DNA from: Caldifarciminota bacterium
GTDB taxonomy: Bacteria; Hydrothermota; Tepidihabitantia; B3-TA06
NCBI GenBank assembly: GCA_016934635.1
Contig: JAFGSK010000014.1
Location: 1-49,318 of the forward strand
DNA length: 49,318 nt
Reading direction: 5' to 3'
The position numbers were made by a program, and so were the translations under genes. Below are positions 1-9,007 of this stretch, one piece after another (within the stretch, counting starts at the first letter, position 1; each line of letters starts with the position of its first letter). The notes beneath the pieces are model-generated. The model was not told the origin of the DNA and ran no database searches. It worked only from the letters and a program-made list of their open reading frames with translations.

Positions 1-88
1 AGTCGCATCAATACGTAGCTAACAGCCAGGTTGAGACAAGGGGTTTAAACCCCTTGTCTGGTTTTCTTGACTTTTGGCACAGTCCCCC
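1..88. repeat. Long-range inverted repeat, copy 1, with 26-nt perfect palindrome
   Basis: Positions 34-59 form a perfect 26-nt palindrome (AGACAAGGGGTTT followed by its exact complement). The flanks are not palindromic, but the whole block matches 40041-40126 in the opposite orientation with only a few mismatches. The block ends at the window edge, so its outer limit is unknown. It lies just downstream of the last gene of the paralog array. There is no U-tract after the palindrome, so it is not a typical terminator. A dispersed repeat family is the simplest reading. Confidence 0.8.
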
Positions 89-104
89 TGCCTCGCCCCT
101 TAAA

Positions 105-1571
105 TTATCTCGTCACTACAAACTTGGCGCTTGCTACGTGTCCCCCGATCTGACCTCGAACGAAGTATACGCCTCGTGAAAGTTCAGCAGAGTTAATGGG
201 CACCGTGTGTTCGCCTGCGGGATAGCAACCTGATGTGATACACTCGATCCTGCGGCCTGAGGCGTCGTAGAGATCGAGATGGATTGTGCCCGCTTCTGGA
301 ATATTAAGACGCACCAAAGCCCCTTGAACTTTTAATTCCAAACGAGTCGTCTCGACATATCCTTCGGTAATGTCTACATCGAACAGCGGCTCGACGGATT
401 TAGCGTAGATGATTTGCCACTGCCCGGCATAGACCAGATGTCCGTAACCTTGGTTATCGATTGCGAAGTAGTGGCCTATGGCTGGAACTTCATCAAAATC
501 CGTGACTTCCGTAATCCCTTCATTAAGCCATCCGTTGTCTGTAGCCTGTGAGAAACTAAGTCTGTAAGGGTCACTGTCAGGGTAGCTTCCCCATACTATA
601 TATGGGGCTCCGGGCTCGACGACGCACAATGAGGGAAGGGTGAGCAACCATTCATAGAAGGGTGGGCCGGTTCGAGTAACAAGCTCCACCTGCCAGGAGT
701 CGCTCTTGTTCGTGGCATACATGAGGCTGTCAAGATTGTCCAGACTCTCCTCGCCCTTACCTTTTCGGTACACTACGTAAAGATTGCCTGATGAATCCGA
801 TGCTGCCGATGGAGCAACGCCATATGGAAAGTCGCTTAAACGTTCGGTATTCCAATCCTCGAAATGACTTATTGAAGGCTCTGCATGCCACAAGCAGTAG
901 TCATCACGTGTGTAAAATATATGAGGTGTTCCGTTACTGTCGAGTATGAAATCTACAGGAAAAACACCCATCTGATGGGCTGATGCCCAAAGTCTATCTG
1001 TAACAAACTCCGAAGCCAGTTCACCTCCTTCAAGACGTCCATAGCTCAGCCATGCGTTTATATCCTCTAAATCAAACTCGTACTCAATGTATACCAAATT
1101 CACTTGGTCATCGGCATCGATCTGAATAACCGGTGCAATCTGCAGAATCTGATCTGATGTCAGGTTTTTAACCACAAAATCACCCGTAACACCCGTAACG
1201 TCTGAAGCCATGAAGATATCCGAGACTTCCGGGCTGACGGCATCGTAGAAAACCACATAGGTATTGTCTTCCGAGTCTAAGTCTATATCGAGGCTTTGCA
1301 TAGCGAAAAGTTCTTGCAAGCCGAATTCGTTAGAGAGCTTGGTTACCTCTTCAGTGTCCCAACTGCCTGTTTCATTTGAGGAAAGCATGAGCCAGGATTC
1401 GAATGACGTCGTATCCAATTCGATATATAGAATCCTGGGGTGACCGTGACTATCAAGAGCAAGCACCGGGTTAATGTGCAAGTGTATGTCATCGGTGATC
1501 TGCTGCGTATCCCACTGCACGGCAGAAAGCGTAATCGCCCCTGTCAATAGAACCAAACCTATCCGTTTCAT
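105..1571 (-). CDS. Exported beta-rich protein with C-terminal sorting domain, array paralog 1
   Basis: A 488-residue protein of unknown function. An N-terminal signal peptide (MKRIGLVLLTGAITLSA) precedes short repeated units rich in aromatic and acidic residues, probably beta-propeller-like. The last ~85 residues form a sorting-type domain with DASGRR, GVYFVRG and a terminal KFVVTR. I chose the ATG at 1571 because an AAGGAGG site lies 4 nt upstream and the signal peptide starts there; an earlier in-frame start at 1625 would add an unlikely 18-residue extension. It is the last gene of the array and has its own promoter candidate (1598-1625). The final 65 coding bases before the stop region are identical to those of the next gene upstream. 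The export route (type IX-like) is inferred from the C-terminal domain only. Confidence 0.85.
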   Translation of the reverse strand: MKRIGLVLLTGAITLSAVQWDTQQITDDIHLHINPVLALDSHGHPRILYIELDTTSFESWLMLSSNETGSWDTEEVTKLSNEFGLQELFAMQSLDIDLDSEDNTYVVFYDAVSPEVSDIFMASDVTGVTGDFVVKNLTSDQILQIAPVIQIDADDQVNLVYIEYEFDLEDINAWLSYGRLEGGELASEFVTDRLWASAHQMGVFPVDFILDSNGTPHIFYTRDDYCLWHAEPSISHFEDWNTERLSDFPYGVAPSAASDSSGNLYVVYRKGKGEESLDNLDSLMYATNKSDSWQVELVTRTGPPFYEWLLTLPSLCVVEPGAPYIVWGSYPDSDPYRLSFSQATDNGWLNEGITEVTDFDEVPAIGHYFAIDNQGYGHLVYAGQWQIIYAKSVEPLFDVDITEGYVETTRLELKVQGALVRLNIPEAGTIHLDLYDASGRRIECITSGCYPAGEHTVPINSAELSRGVYFVRGQIGGHVASAKFVVTR

Positions 1572-1597
1572 ATATCCTCCTTCCGGTAGGTTGTTAT

Positions 1598-1625
1598 ACT
1601 CTATCGATGGATTGAAGGTTGTCAA
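1598..1625 (-). promoter_or_regulatory. Housekeeping-type promoter for the 1571 gene
   Basis: On the minus strand TTGACA (1625-1620), a 16-bp spacer and TAGAGT (1603-1598). A 5' UTR of about 20 nt carries the AAGGAGG site. The -10 box is only a 4/6 match. It lets the last paralog be expressed independently of the upstream operon. Confidence 0.5.
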
Positions 1626-1627
1626 GC

Positions 1628-1650
1628 AGGGGCGAGGAAGCCTCGCCCCT
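1628..1650. repeat. GC-rich perfect hairpin between paralogs
   Basis: AGGGGCGAGG, loop AAG, CCTCGCCCCT: a 10-bp perfect stem 8 nt beyond the stop codon of the 1658-3061 gene and directly before the -35 box of the next promoter. There is no U-run on either strand, so it is either a weak or factor-assisted terminator or an mRNA 3'-end stabiliser. One arm of the same sequence recurs at 91-100. Confidence 0.6.
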
Positions 1651-1657
1651 ATAAGTT

Positions 1658-3061
1658 CTATCGCGTGACTACAAACTTGGCGCTTGCTACGTGTCCCCCG
1701 ATCTGACCTCGAACGAAGTATACGCCTCGTGAGAGATCAACTGAGTTAATGGGCACCGTGCGTTCGCCTGCTGAATAGTATCCGGATACAAGACGCTCGA
1801 TCCTGCGACCCGAAGCGTCGTAGAGGTTGAGTGCAACCTGTTCGCTTACCGGTAGGTTGAAGGAAACCTCAGAACCTTTGACAATCAATTGCAAAGGTGC
1901 AGCCTCAGTAGGGACTTCGGTAACTCCAGTACCGATAAGGGGCTCTGCGCTCTTTGCGTAGAATATCTGTGGCACGAATCCTTCGTCTTCACGTGCAAAG
2001 GTAAGATGACCGTAACCTTGGACATCAAGAGCGAAATAGGGTTCGTATCCAGGCAGCTCGTCTATCTCAGATGTTTCTGTAATTACCGATTGGTTCCAAG
2101 CGCCCTGCGGTTTTCCGGCATACCATAAATCGTACCGCCAGTCAGCATCGGCGTGTATCCAAACCACGTGGGGATTGCCTATGCCGAGGTAAGCTCCGTA
2201 GACGGTTTCCAGATCCAGACTCGGATGTTCGTTTCCACCTTCCGGGACGAGCTGATCGAACACTATCTCGTCCTGCCAGGCGCCAGACATATCTGTGATG
2301 TAGTGTATGCTTGATCCCCCGACGTCGTAAGCGACATGAAACGAACCTAGAGGATCTGCCACAGCTGAAGGCCACTCACTGGATAATTCGTTGAGAGGTT
2401 CCCGGTCCCAGACCATCTCGACAGGCTCCGCATGCCAAAGGTAATCATCATCGCCGATGTAGAATACATGAGGCATCTGTATGGAGCCTCTTTTAAGGAC
2501 AAGATCGTAACCCAGGATCTCGTCCTGGCTCAAGTTGTCTGCAACGAGTTCGCTTTCAAACCCTTCCGCTGTAATCCAACCGTAACGAAGCTCGGTTATG
2601 TCTTCCGGAGTATCACCTGCAATGTAGATCAGTAAGGGAACTCCGAGTTGATTCAGCTTCAGCACTGGTGCAAACTGTAATGCAGGATCATCAGTTATGT
2701 TTGTGACAACAAACTCGCCTGTTGAATCTGAAGCCAAAAAGAGATCGACGGCTTCTTCTCCTACCCAATCTGAGTAAGCAACGACAATTGAACCAAGGTT
2801 GTTAATGGCAAAAGAGTATACAGGACCAACGACTTCTGCCACATCCCTTATCCGCCATGAATCAGTGTCGTTGACCGCAGCCTTCAGATGAGATTCTTCG
2901 CCGAATTCAGTATAGACAATCATAGCTCTTCCTGCCCCATCCAGTTTAAGAATCGGATCAACGCAGAAATAATCGGGATTATCTGTAACCTGTTCTACGT
3001 TCCATTCCGCTGCGGGGAGTAAAAGAAACGCAGAGATTAAAACGATTGTTATCCTTTTCAT
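1658..3061 (-). CDS. Exported beta-rich protein with C-terminal sorting domain, array paralog 2
   Basis: A 467-residue protein, function unknown. Signal peptide MKRITIVLISAFLLLPAA is followed by the array's repeated signatures (YGHLTF, QIFYAKSAEPL) and a C-terminal DASGRR/GVYFVRG/KFVVTR domain. A GGAGGG site lies 5 nt before the ATG. The gene has a good promoter candidate at 3087-3114, so it need not depend on the distal sigma-54 promoter. Its C-terminal end is almost identical at DNA level to paralog 1 while the central region has diverged, which suggests gene conversion or partial duplication. An extracellular or surface-attached location is inferred. Confidence 0.85.
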   Translation of the reverse strand: MKRITIVLISAFLLLPAAEWNVEQVTDNPDYFCVDPILKLDGAGRAMIVYTEFGEESHLKAAVNDTDSWRIRDVAEVVGPVYSFAINNLGSIVVAYSDWVGEEAVDLFLASDSTGEFVVTNITDDPALQFAPVLKLNQLGVPLLIYIAGDTPEDITELRYGWITAEGFESELVADNLSQDEILGYDLVLKRGSIQMPHVFYIGDDDYLWHAEPVEMVWDREPLNELSSEWPSAVADPLGSFHVAYDVGGSSIHYITDMSGAWQDEIVFDQLVPEGGNEHPSLDLETVYGAYLGIGNPHVVWIHADADWRYDLWYAGKPQGAWNQSVITETSEIDELPGYEPYFALDVQGYGHLTFAREDEGFVPQIFYAKSAEPLIGTGVTEVPTEAAPLQLIVKGSEVSFNLPVSEQVALNLYDASGRRIERLVSGYYSAGERTVPINSVDLSRGVYFVRGQIGGHVASAKFVVTR

Positions 3062-3086
3062 CCAACCCTCCAGGTTGAGTTTAGAA

Positions 3087-3114
3087 AGAATACTTCTATA
3101 GACTCCCGTGTCAA
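3087..3114 (-). promoter_or_regulatory. Housekeeping-type promoter for the 3061 gene
   Basis: TTGACA (3114-3109), 16-bp spacer, TATTCT (3092-3087) on the minus strand, about 25 nt before the start codon with a GGAGGG site between. Confidence 0.6.
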
Positions 3115-3129
3115 CCTCGATTTGACACT

Positions 3130-4512
3130 CTAAAGAGATATTATAAGTTTGGCGCTTACTGCCTGATCTCCGATCTCAGCGCGAACGAAATACACCCCGT
3201 ATGAAAGTAAATCCGAATTGACAGGGATTGAGTGTTCACCTTCGGGATAGTATCCTGACGCAATGTGATCAACCCTGCGACCCGATGCGTCGTAGAGGGA
3301 AAGGCAGACGTAGGCGGATTCCGGCAGGCTAAAGCGAACCGTGGAACCCCGAACCTCAAGATTCCTTAAAGGGATATCGGCAGGTTTCTCCGCGATTCCA
3401 ACCGCCACGGGCTCTTTGCTCTTGGCGTAGTATACCTGACAGATAAAGTTCGCATCTTCAGTGCAATACACTAGATGGGCATACCCCTGGGCATCTATGG
3501 CAAAGTAACGGTCGAATCCAGGGAACTCATCTTTTTCAGGTATCGAGGTTACCTCTTCTTCCGCCCAGGTCTCACCGGATTTACATACGTAGTGAACGTC
3601 ATAAGACCAATCTTCAGTGCTACACAAAAAGACCGTGTGCGGATTGCCTTCGGGATCAAGATACACAGAAGGTCTCTCGTTGCCGCCTTCTGGAGGTGCA
3701 TTATCTGAAACCAGTTCGTCGGTCCATGTGCCGCTGCGGTTGGTGAGATAGTGGATTCTCCCACGAGCACCGAACATATCCATGTAGGCCACGTGAAGCT
3801 TACCGGAGGCATCCTTGAACACTGTTGGGGTTCCACTTTCATGCGAGTGTATCTCTTCTTGAGTCCAATTGGCCAGGTTCTCGTCTGAAAACGCGTGCCA
3901 AAGATAGGTTTCGTTGTCCCCAGGGTAAAAGATATGGGCTGCGTTGTTATTATCGAAGCATAGATCGTAGCCATTGTAATACCAGGGCCATAGATTATCT
4001 ACTACCTGTTCAGCTTTAAGCCCTTCCGGGTTTATCTCTCCGAAAAAAAGCTCTGCTTCATTATCCTGGACATCGGTATACATAAGATACGGTGTTCCAT
4101 CATTGTCAAGCCTTATTATGGGTGAAGTTTGTATACCCGAGTCGTCTGTAAGGTTCCGAGGGGCAAACTCGCCGCTTGTATCACAGGCAAAAAAGATATC
4201 AGGGTCATCTTCCCTAGTCACGCACTCGTATACCACGAATACGTTTCCGTCGGCATCAATATCCATGCTGTAGTAGTAGCCCAAGGTTCCCTGCCCAACT
4301 TCGGTTATCACCCACTCGCCGGTAGCATTTGACGCAAGTTTAAGAGAAGAAAATTCTTCGGTGAACAGAACCCTTGCATGCCCCTGTTCATCCAGGGCAA
4401 GTATCGGGTAGCCGAAGTTTGCATCGGTAGGGTTAGGAATCCGCTCTACTTCCCACTGGACCGCAGACATAATTATCGGAGCCAACAGTACGACTGGTAG
4501 CGATCTTCTCAT
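3130..4512 (-). CDS. Exported beta-rich protein with C-terminal sorting domain, array paralog 3
   Basis: A 460-residue protein, function unknown. The signal peptide begins MRRSLPVVLLAPIIMSA and is preceded by GGAGG 7 nt upstream of the ATG. The array signatures are present (DIFFACDTSGEF, QVYYAKSKEP). The C-terminal sorting domain has DASGRRV and GVYFVRAE and ends KLIISL, a variation on the family's basic-ended tail. The 52-nt gap to the pseudogene upstream contains no convincing promoter, so it is probably co-transcribed from the upstream operon. Confidence 0.85.
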   Translation of the reverse strand: MRRSLPVVLLAPIIMSAVQWEVERIPNPTDANFGYPILALDEQGHARVLFTEEFSSLKLASNATGEWVITEVGQGTLGYYYSMDIDADGNVFVVYECVTREDDPDIFFACDTSGEFAPRNLTDDSGIQTSPIIRLDNDGTPYLMYTDVQDNEAELFFGEINPEGLKAEQVVDNLWPWYYNGYDLCFDNNNAAHIFYPGDNETYLWHAFSDENLANWTQEEIHSHESGTPTVFKDASGKLHVAYMDMFGARGRIHYLTNRSGTWTDELVSDNAPPEGGNERPSVYLDPEGNPHTVFLCSTEDWSYDVHYVCKSGETWAEEEVTSIPEKDEFPGFDRYFAIDAQGYAHLVYCTEDANFICQVYYAKSKEPVAVGIAEKPADIPLRNLEVRGSTVRFSLPESAYVCLSLYDASGRRVDHIASGYYPEGEHSIPVNSDLLSYGVYFVRAEIGDQAVSAKLIISL

Positions 4513-4564
4513 GCTGAACCTCCTTCAGGTTTCTCAAACATGAACCTAAAGACGGCAATTCTAG

Positions 4565-5998
4565 CTACTTTGTTACAACGAGCTAAGCGCTTGCCTGCAG
4601 GTTTCCGGCTCCTGCCCTGACGAAGTACACGCCTGCGGAGAAACCACCGGTATCTAGAGGTAACGAGTGCTGACCTTCGGGATAGAAGCCGGATGCAATC
4701 TGCTTAGTCCTGCGGCCCGCCGCATCGTAGATGTCCAGACGAATACAGGATGGTTCAGACAGAGTTAAGTAAACCACAAACCGATCGATCTTCAATTCCA
4801 GAGGTTCAGGGAACTCCTCGGTAATTCCTGAACCCGAAGGCAAGGGTTCCTTAGATCGAGAGTAGTATATATTGTAGGTTTCGTTGTAATCGTCGTACAA
4901 CATATAGGCAAGGTGTCCGTATCCTTGCGGGTCCACGCAGAAGAAATGTCCTACTCCCGACACCTCAAAATCCTCAGGGGTACTGGTAATCTGTTCCGAA
5001 ACCCAACCTTGTGAAGACTTGTAGTATAACCACAGATCGTAGTTCCACTCACCATCGTACTCAGATGTACGGGATTCCCGTAGAGTTAAAATCGAGGCTG
5101 GGGTCTTGGAATATTTCATCGATTTCACCCTTTTGGGCGACTATCTCTTCTTCCCAACCCCCGGCATTCGTCTGAGAAAAAACGATCTTGTCCAGATCTT
5201 CGCCGGTACAGTAAGCAACCGCGAGGTCTCCTAAAGCGTCGAAGGCGGCTGAAGGCAATGCAGCGAACGAATCCGAAACCTCCTCGCTTTCCCAGGAGGC
5301 CGTATACTGTGATGAAACGGAAGCGATATATAGACAATAAAACTCGGATTCCTTATCGTAATCGGTGTAGAATACATGGGGCATGTCAGCTTCATCAATG
5401 ACCATATCCAGAGGTAAAGGGTCATAATCAGGTGAGAGCTCGGTGACAGCCTCCGAGACAAGCTCTCCTTCTTCCAGCCAGCCGTAACGCAGTTCAAAGC
5501 TCTCACCTTCCGGTTCAGCCTCAAGGTAGGCCAACCTGGGCTGATCCTGGCTGTTCAGTTGCAATACAACCTGAAAATGCCAGGATGCATCTTGTGTAAG
5601 GGTATCTACGACGAAGCTACCCCCGGGTCCGGTATCGCAAGCCATGCATAACTGAAACGCTTCGGTGGCTGCGTCGTAATCAATAAATGCAACCCACGTG
5701 TTTCCTTCGGAATCAACATCCAGGCTGTAGATGTTTACAGGTGAACCCAGGACATATAATATCCATGTTGATAACTCAGTAACTTCTTTCGTAACCCATT
5801 CACTGCCGGTATAGTAGGTAAGTTTTAAGCAGCCAACATCACTTTCCTCATCGAAGGTAACGAAAAGAATGCGTGCCTGGCCATCGTTACCCAGACTCAG
5901 CAGCGGAAAGACATTATATCGAAAACCTTGGTTTTATCCCACTCTACGCCGACAGCTACTACTGCCGCTAGGAAAAGCATAGATGCTATCTTCTTCAT
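4565..5998 (-). pseudogene. Degraded array paralog 4: two frameshifts plus a premature stop
   Basis: Translation from ATG 5998 (GAGGAGG upstream) gives a signal peptide (MKKIASMLFLAAVVAVGVEW). The frame is lost at about 5917-5922, resumes as YNVFPLLSLGNDGQARILF, is lost again at about 5061-5068 after GIPYI, and resumes at SEYDGEWNYDLW. A third lesion at 4583-4585 changes the Lys codon of the expected SAKLVVTK ending to TAG, five residues before the natural stop at 4565. Compared with intact paralogs, residues are also missing at both frameshift points and neither is a homopolymer, so true small deletions are more likely than sequencing error. The intact paralogs on both sides are otherwise alike in layout. 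Confidence 0.85.
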
Positions 5999-6047
5999 CT
6001 TCAACCTCCTCGGTTGGTTTTTTTATCCTTTCAGAATCCTCTCTGTC

Positions 6048-7505
6048 CTACTTCGTTTTCACAAACTTCGCGCTTGCCGCCTGACTATTCGCCTCTGCCC
6101 TCACAAAGTAAACCCCTGCCGAAAGCTCACTAGTGTTAAGAGGAATAGAGTGTTCGCCGGTGGAGTAGTAACCCGATGCGAATCTCTCAACCTTACGCCC
6201 CGATGCGTCGAAGATCTCGAGGTTGATTAAACCGGCTTCAGGCAAGCTCAACCGAACTGACTCCCCTCGTATCTGCAATACTGGGTTCTGATGACGGGGA
6301 AAGGGGGCTTCTGCTATCCCAATCTCCAAGGGTTCTGCGGTTCTCGCGTGGAATACCTGGGAGAATCCCCTGCTATCCTCCTCAGAGTAAACAAGATGAC
6401 CGTGGCCGTCTGCCGATATCTTAAAGAATCCACCCTGGAAACTCAGCGTCATTTCATCTGCGGATAAAGGCAGGGGGTCGTCTCTCCAGCCTGTCGGTGT
6501 TCTCTCCGAACACATATACCCTTCATCAAAGGCCAGCCAAACGGTGGCCGGATGCCCCAGATGGTTCAAGGCAACAGGTGAAGTGAAGGGGGTATAAAAC
6601 ATCATATTGTAGCTTTGGCCTATGTTTTCAGCTTCCCATTCACCGGTTTTATTCGTATAGTAACAGATACTGTCAAGGTCCTCCCCGGAGTTGCAGGTCA
6701 GATGGAAGAATGTATAACCGCCCGAATGCTCAGGGATTACAGATGGACACCAGGAAATGGTTCCCGACAGCTTTTCAAGATCCCAATCTATGAGGGTATC
6801 CACCTTGTACGGCTCGGCATGCCATAGACAGGCGTCAAAACCGGTAAAGAAGACATGTGCCAAACCATCGGCATCAAGGGCCGCATCCATTGGAAAGACC
6901 TCATCGGTTTGAACCACCATCTTCGTTACAATCATCGAGTAAAAACTGTCATCTTCGAGCCAGCCATATTTTATGTAGGGTTCGTAGCTGTCGAAGTATT
7001 CCCACTCCGGATAACAAATACTTACCTCTCCGTTTTCTCCAACACACACCACGGGAGCAACCTGGAATAGGGTATCGTCCGTGAGTCTACTCGTATCGCA
7101 GAAACCTTCGCTGTCTGCCGAGGCCAGGTAGATATCGGTTACCCAATCCTCCACGGTTGCATCGAAATCGAAATATGCCGCATAAACCTCATCTGCCGTA
7201 TCCAGATCAATTGAAAATACAGGGTAATAGTAGAATTCCTCATAGTCGTATGCAAAGGTTTCCGAAAGCCGGGCCATCGTATCGATATCCCATCCATCGG
7301 ACGTTTGTCTGGCGAGTGTAAGAAAGGCTTCTTCTTGTTCTTCGTTTACCTCTCCGTAGACAATTCGCGCATAACCCTCCGGATTGACTATCACTTGCGG
7401 AGCAACGTGGTAGGCATCCTGGTCAAAGGTAACCTGTTCAATATCCCACGATATTGCCGGGACCAAGGTCACGCCTGCAAGGACGATTAAGGCTGCGCTT
7501 TTCAT
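6048..7505 (-). CDS. Exported beta-rich protein with C-terminal sorting domain, array paralog 5
   Basis: A 485-residue protein, function unknown. The signal peptide starts MKSAALIVLAGVTLVPA and a strong AAAGGAGG lies 7 nt upstream. It carries QVAPVV, GHGHLVYSEED and QVFHARTAEPL family blocks. The C-terminal domain has LEIFDASGRKV, GVYFVRAE and the end KFVKTK, the closest in this array to a classical Por-type C-terminal signal. The start is only 12 nt downstream of the preceding gene's stop, so the two are in one operon. Confidence 0.86.
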   Translation of the reverse strand: MKSAALIVLAGVTLVPAISWDIEQVTFDQDAYHVAPQVIVNPEGYARIVYGEVNEEQEEAFLTLARQTSDGWDIDTMARLSETFAYDYEEFYYYPVFSIDLDTADEVYAAYFDFDATVEDWVTDIYLASADSEGFCDTSRLTDDTLFQVAPVVCVGENGEVSICYPEWEYFDSYEPYIKYGWLEDDSFYSMIVTKMVVQTDEVFPMDAALDADGLAHVFFTGFDACLWHAEPYKVDTLIDWDLEKLSGTISWCPSVIPEHSGGYTFFHLTCNSGEDLDSICYYTNKTGEWEAENIGQSYNMMFYTPFTSPVALNHLGHPATVWLAFDEGYMCSERTPTGWRDDPLPLSADEMTLSFQGGFFKISADGHGHLVYSEEDSRGFSQVFHARTAEPLEIGIAEAPFPRHQNPVLQIRGESVRLSLPEAGLINLEIFDASGRKVERFASGYYSTGEHSIPLNTSELSAGVYFVRAEANSQAASAKFVKTK

Positions 7506-7517
7506 CTTCTGCCTCCT

Positions 7518-8969
7518 TTAATCCGTCAAAATGAACTTTGTGCTAACCTTCCGTGTACATGCTGTCAGCTGTAAGAAGTAAGCGCCTCGTGCAAGGCCTT
7601 GCAGGTTAAGTGGTTCGGAATGCTCGCCTGCCGGGTAGAATCCTGATGTTACCCGTGCAACCCTTCGTCCGCACGCGTCGAACAGATCGAGTTGTACGAT
7701 ACCTGGTTCGCTCAAACTGAACCTCACTGATCCGTCTCTCATCGCAAGATCTACCTCATCGATCAGTTCAGGATTTTCGACGATACCTTCCTCGAGTTTG
7801 AGGGGCTCCTTGGATTTCGCATAAATGATTTGCATGGTCTCGGAATAGTCGCCGCAAAGCATATAAGTAATGTGTCCGTATCCTTCGCCGTCGATAACGA
7901 AGTCGTGGCCTGTCCCAAAAACCTCGTCTGTATAAGGTGTGTTCGTAATCTGTTCTCTTACCCATCCTGAGTCTACTCTTGTTCCCAGGTAAAGGTCGTA
8001 GTACCAATCTTCGTTCATATGGGACCAGACAAGATAGGCAATACTGTCGGGATTAAAGGCGAGCGATGAAGACAAGTACCAGTCGAAATCAATCGAATCC
8101 GCTACCAATTCTGAGCGCCAGTCGGCACCGTCTTTCCGCACGAAGTAAATGTCAGCTTCATCTTCGCTTGTAAGATAGGTAAAGCACAGATTACCCTCAG
8201 GGTCGATGCAAGCCGACGGCATGTAACCTTCTGTTGTATCCGTCAACCTCTCTTGCTGCCATCCCGAACTGGAGCGATAAATCCGTTGAAGCACATAGTC
8301 ATCGTCTGTATAAAAAACGAAGGGATATCCATCCTTGCCAAGAATCATATCCATAGGGTAACCTTCTATGTCTTCGCCAAGATTCCAGACGTTCTGTGAA
8401 TAAAATACACCGTCTTCAAACCAACCGTAGCAGAAATATATCCCCACCGGTTCTTCCTGCTCCATTACTCCTTCAACGTAAACCAGTTTTACCTTGTCGT
8501 CTTTGTCGATTTCAAGCATTGGCCAGACCTGTATATTATCATTGTCAGTCAACATGTCGACGACGAAGGAACCGCTCGAATCGGTTGCAAGAAAGAGTTT
8601 GGGTTCTTCTTCGGTTAAGAAATCGAAAAAAGTCACATAGGCATTGCCCTTACCGTCTATATCGAAGTCGTATGGCGTCGGCATATCCAGATCGATGAAC
8701 CAGGAATACTCACTTGAGAGTTGAGTTACCTCTTCAGAAACCCATCTTCCTGTCTTGTTGGAAGCCATCCTAAGGCTGTAAAACGCAGTATCTTCGTCCC
8801 AATCCTCGTATATATCGAGATAGAGGATATGTGCGTACCCTTGGTTATCTAGAGTAAGTAAGGGCATCACGTAGTAATGACTGGGATCATCGGTTATGAG
8901 CTTTTCTCGCCATTGGACTGCAGAAAGAAGTGCTACTGCAGTTAAAAGGAATAGCGTAGCTTTCCTCAT
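7518..8969 (-). CDS. Exported beta-rich protein with C-terminal sorting domain, array paralog 6
   Basis: A 483-residue protein, function unknown. Signal peptide MRKATLFLLTAVALLSAVQW; AAGGAGG 7 nt before the ATG. Family blocks include LFLATDSSGSFVVDMLTDN and QIIYAKSKEPL. In the C-terminal domain DASGRR has become DACGRRV and the end is KFILTD, so the terminal basic residue is absent. Very acidic and aromatic-rich overall, like its neighbours. The 38-nt gap to the upstream paralog has no promoter. Confidence 0.85.
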   Translation of the reverse strand: MRKATLFLLTAVALLSAVQWREKLITDDPSHYYVMPLLTLDNQGYAHILYLDIYEDWDEDTAFYSLRMASNKTGRWVSEEVTQLSSEYSWFIDLDMPTPYDFDIDGKGNAYVTFFDFLTEEEPKLFLATDSSGSFVVDMLTDNDNIQVWPMLEIDKDDKVKLVYVEGVMEQEEPVGIYFCYGWFEDGVFYSQNVWNLGEDIEGYPMDMILGKDGYPFVFYTDDDYVLQRIYRSSSGWQQERLTDTTEGYMPSACIDPEGNLCFTYLTSEDEADIYFVRKDGADWRSELVADSIDFDWYLSSSLAFNPDSIAYLVWSHMNEDWYYDLYLGTRVDSGWVREQITNTPYTDEVFGTGHDFVIDGEGYGHITYMLCGDYSETMQIIYAKSKEPLKLEEGIVENPELIDEVDLAMRDGSVRFSLSEPGIVQLDLFDACGRRVARVTSGFYPAGEHSEPLNLQGLARGAYFLQLTACTRKVSTKFILTD

Positions 8970-9007
8970 GGTTTTCCTCCTTATTGAGGGTTTTGTCCTC
9001 TCTTCTC

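Noticed and set aside
71..86. Third sigma-54 promoter at TTGGCACAG...CTGC on the plus strand
   Set aside because: The GG-to-GC distance is 12 nt, not 10, and no gene follows on that strand.
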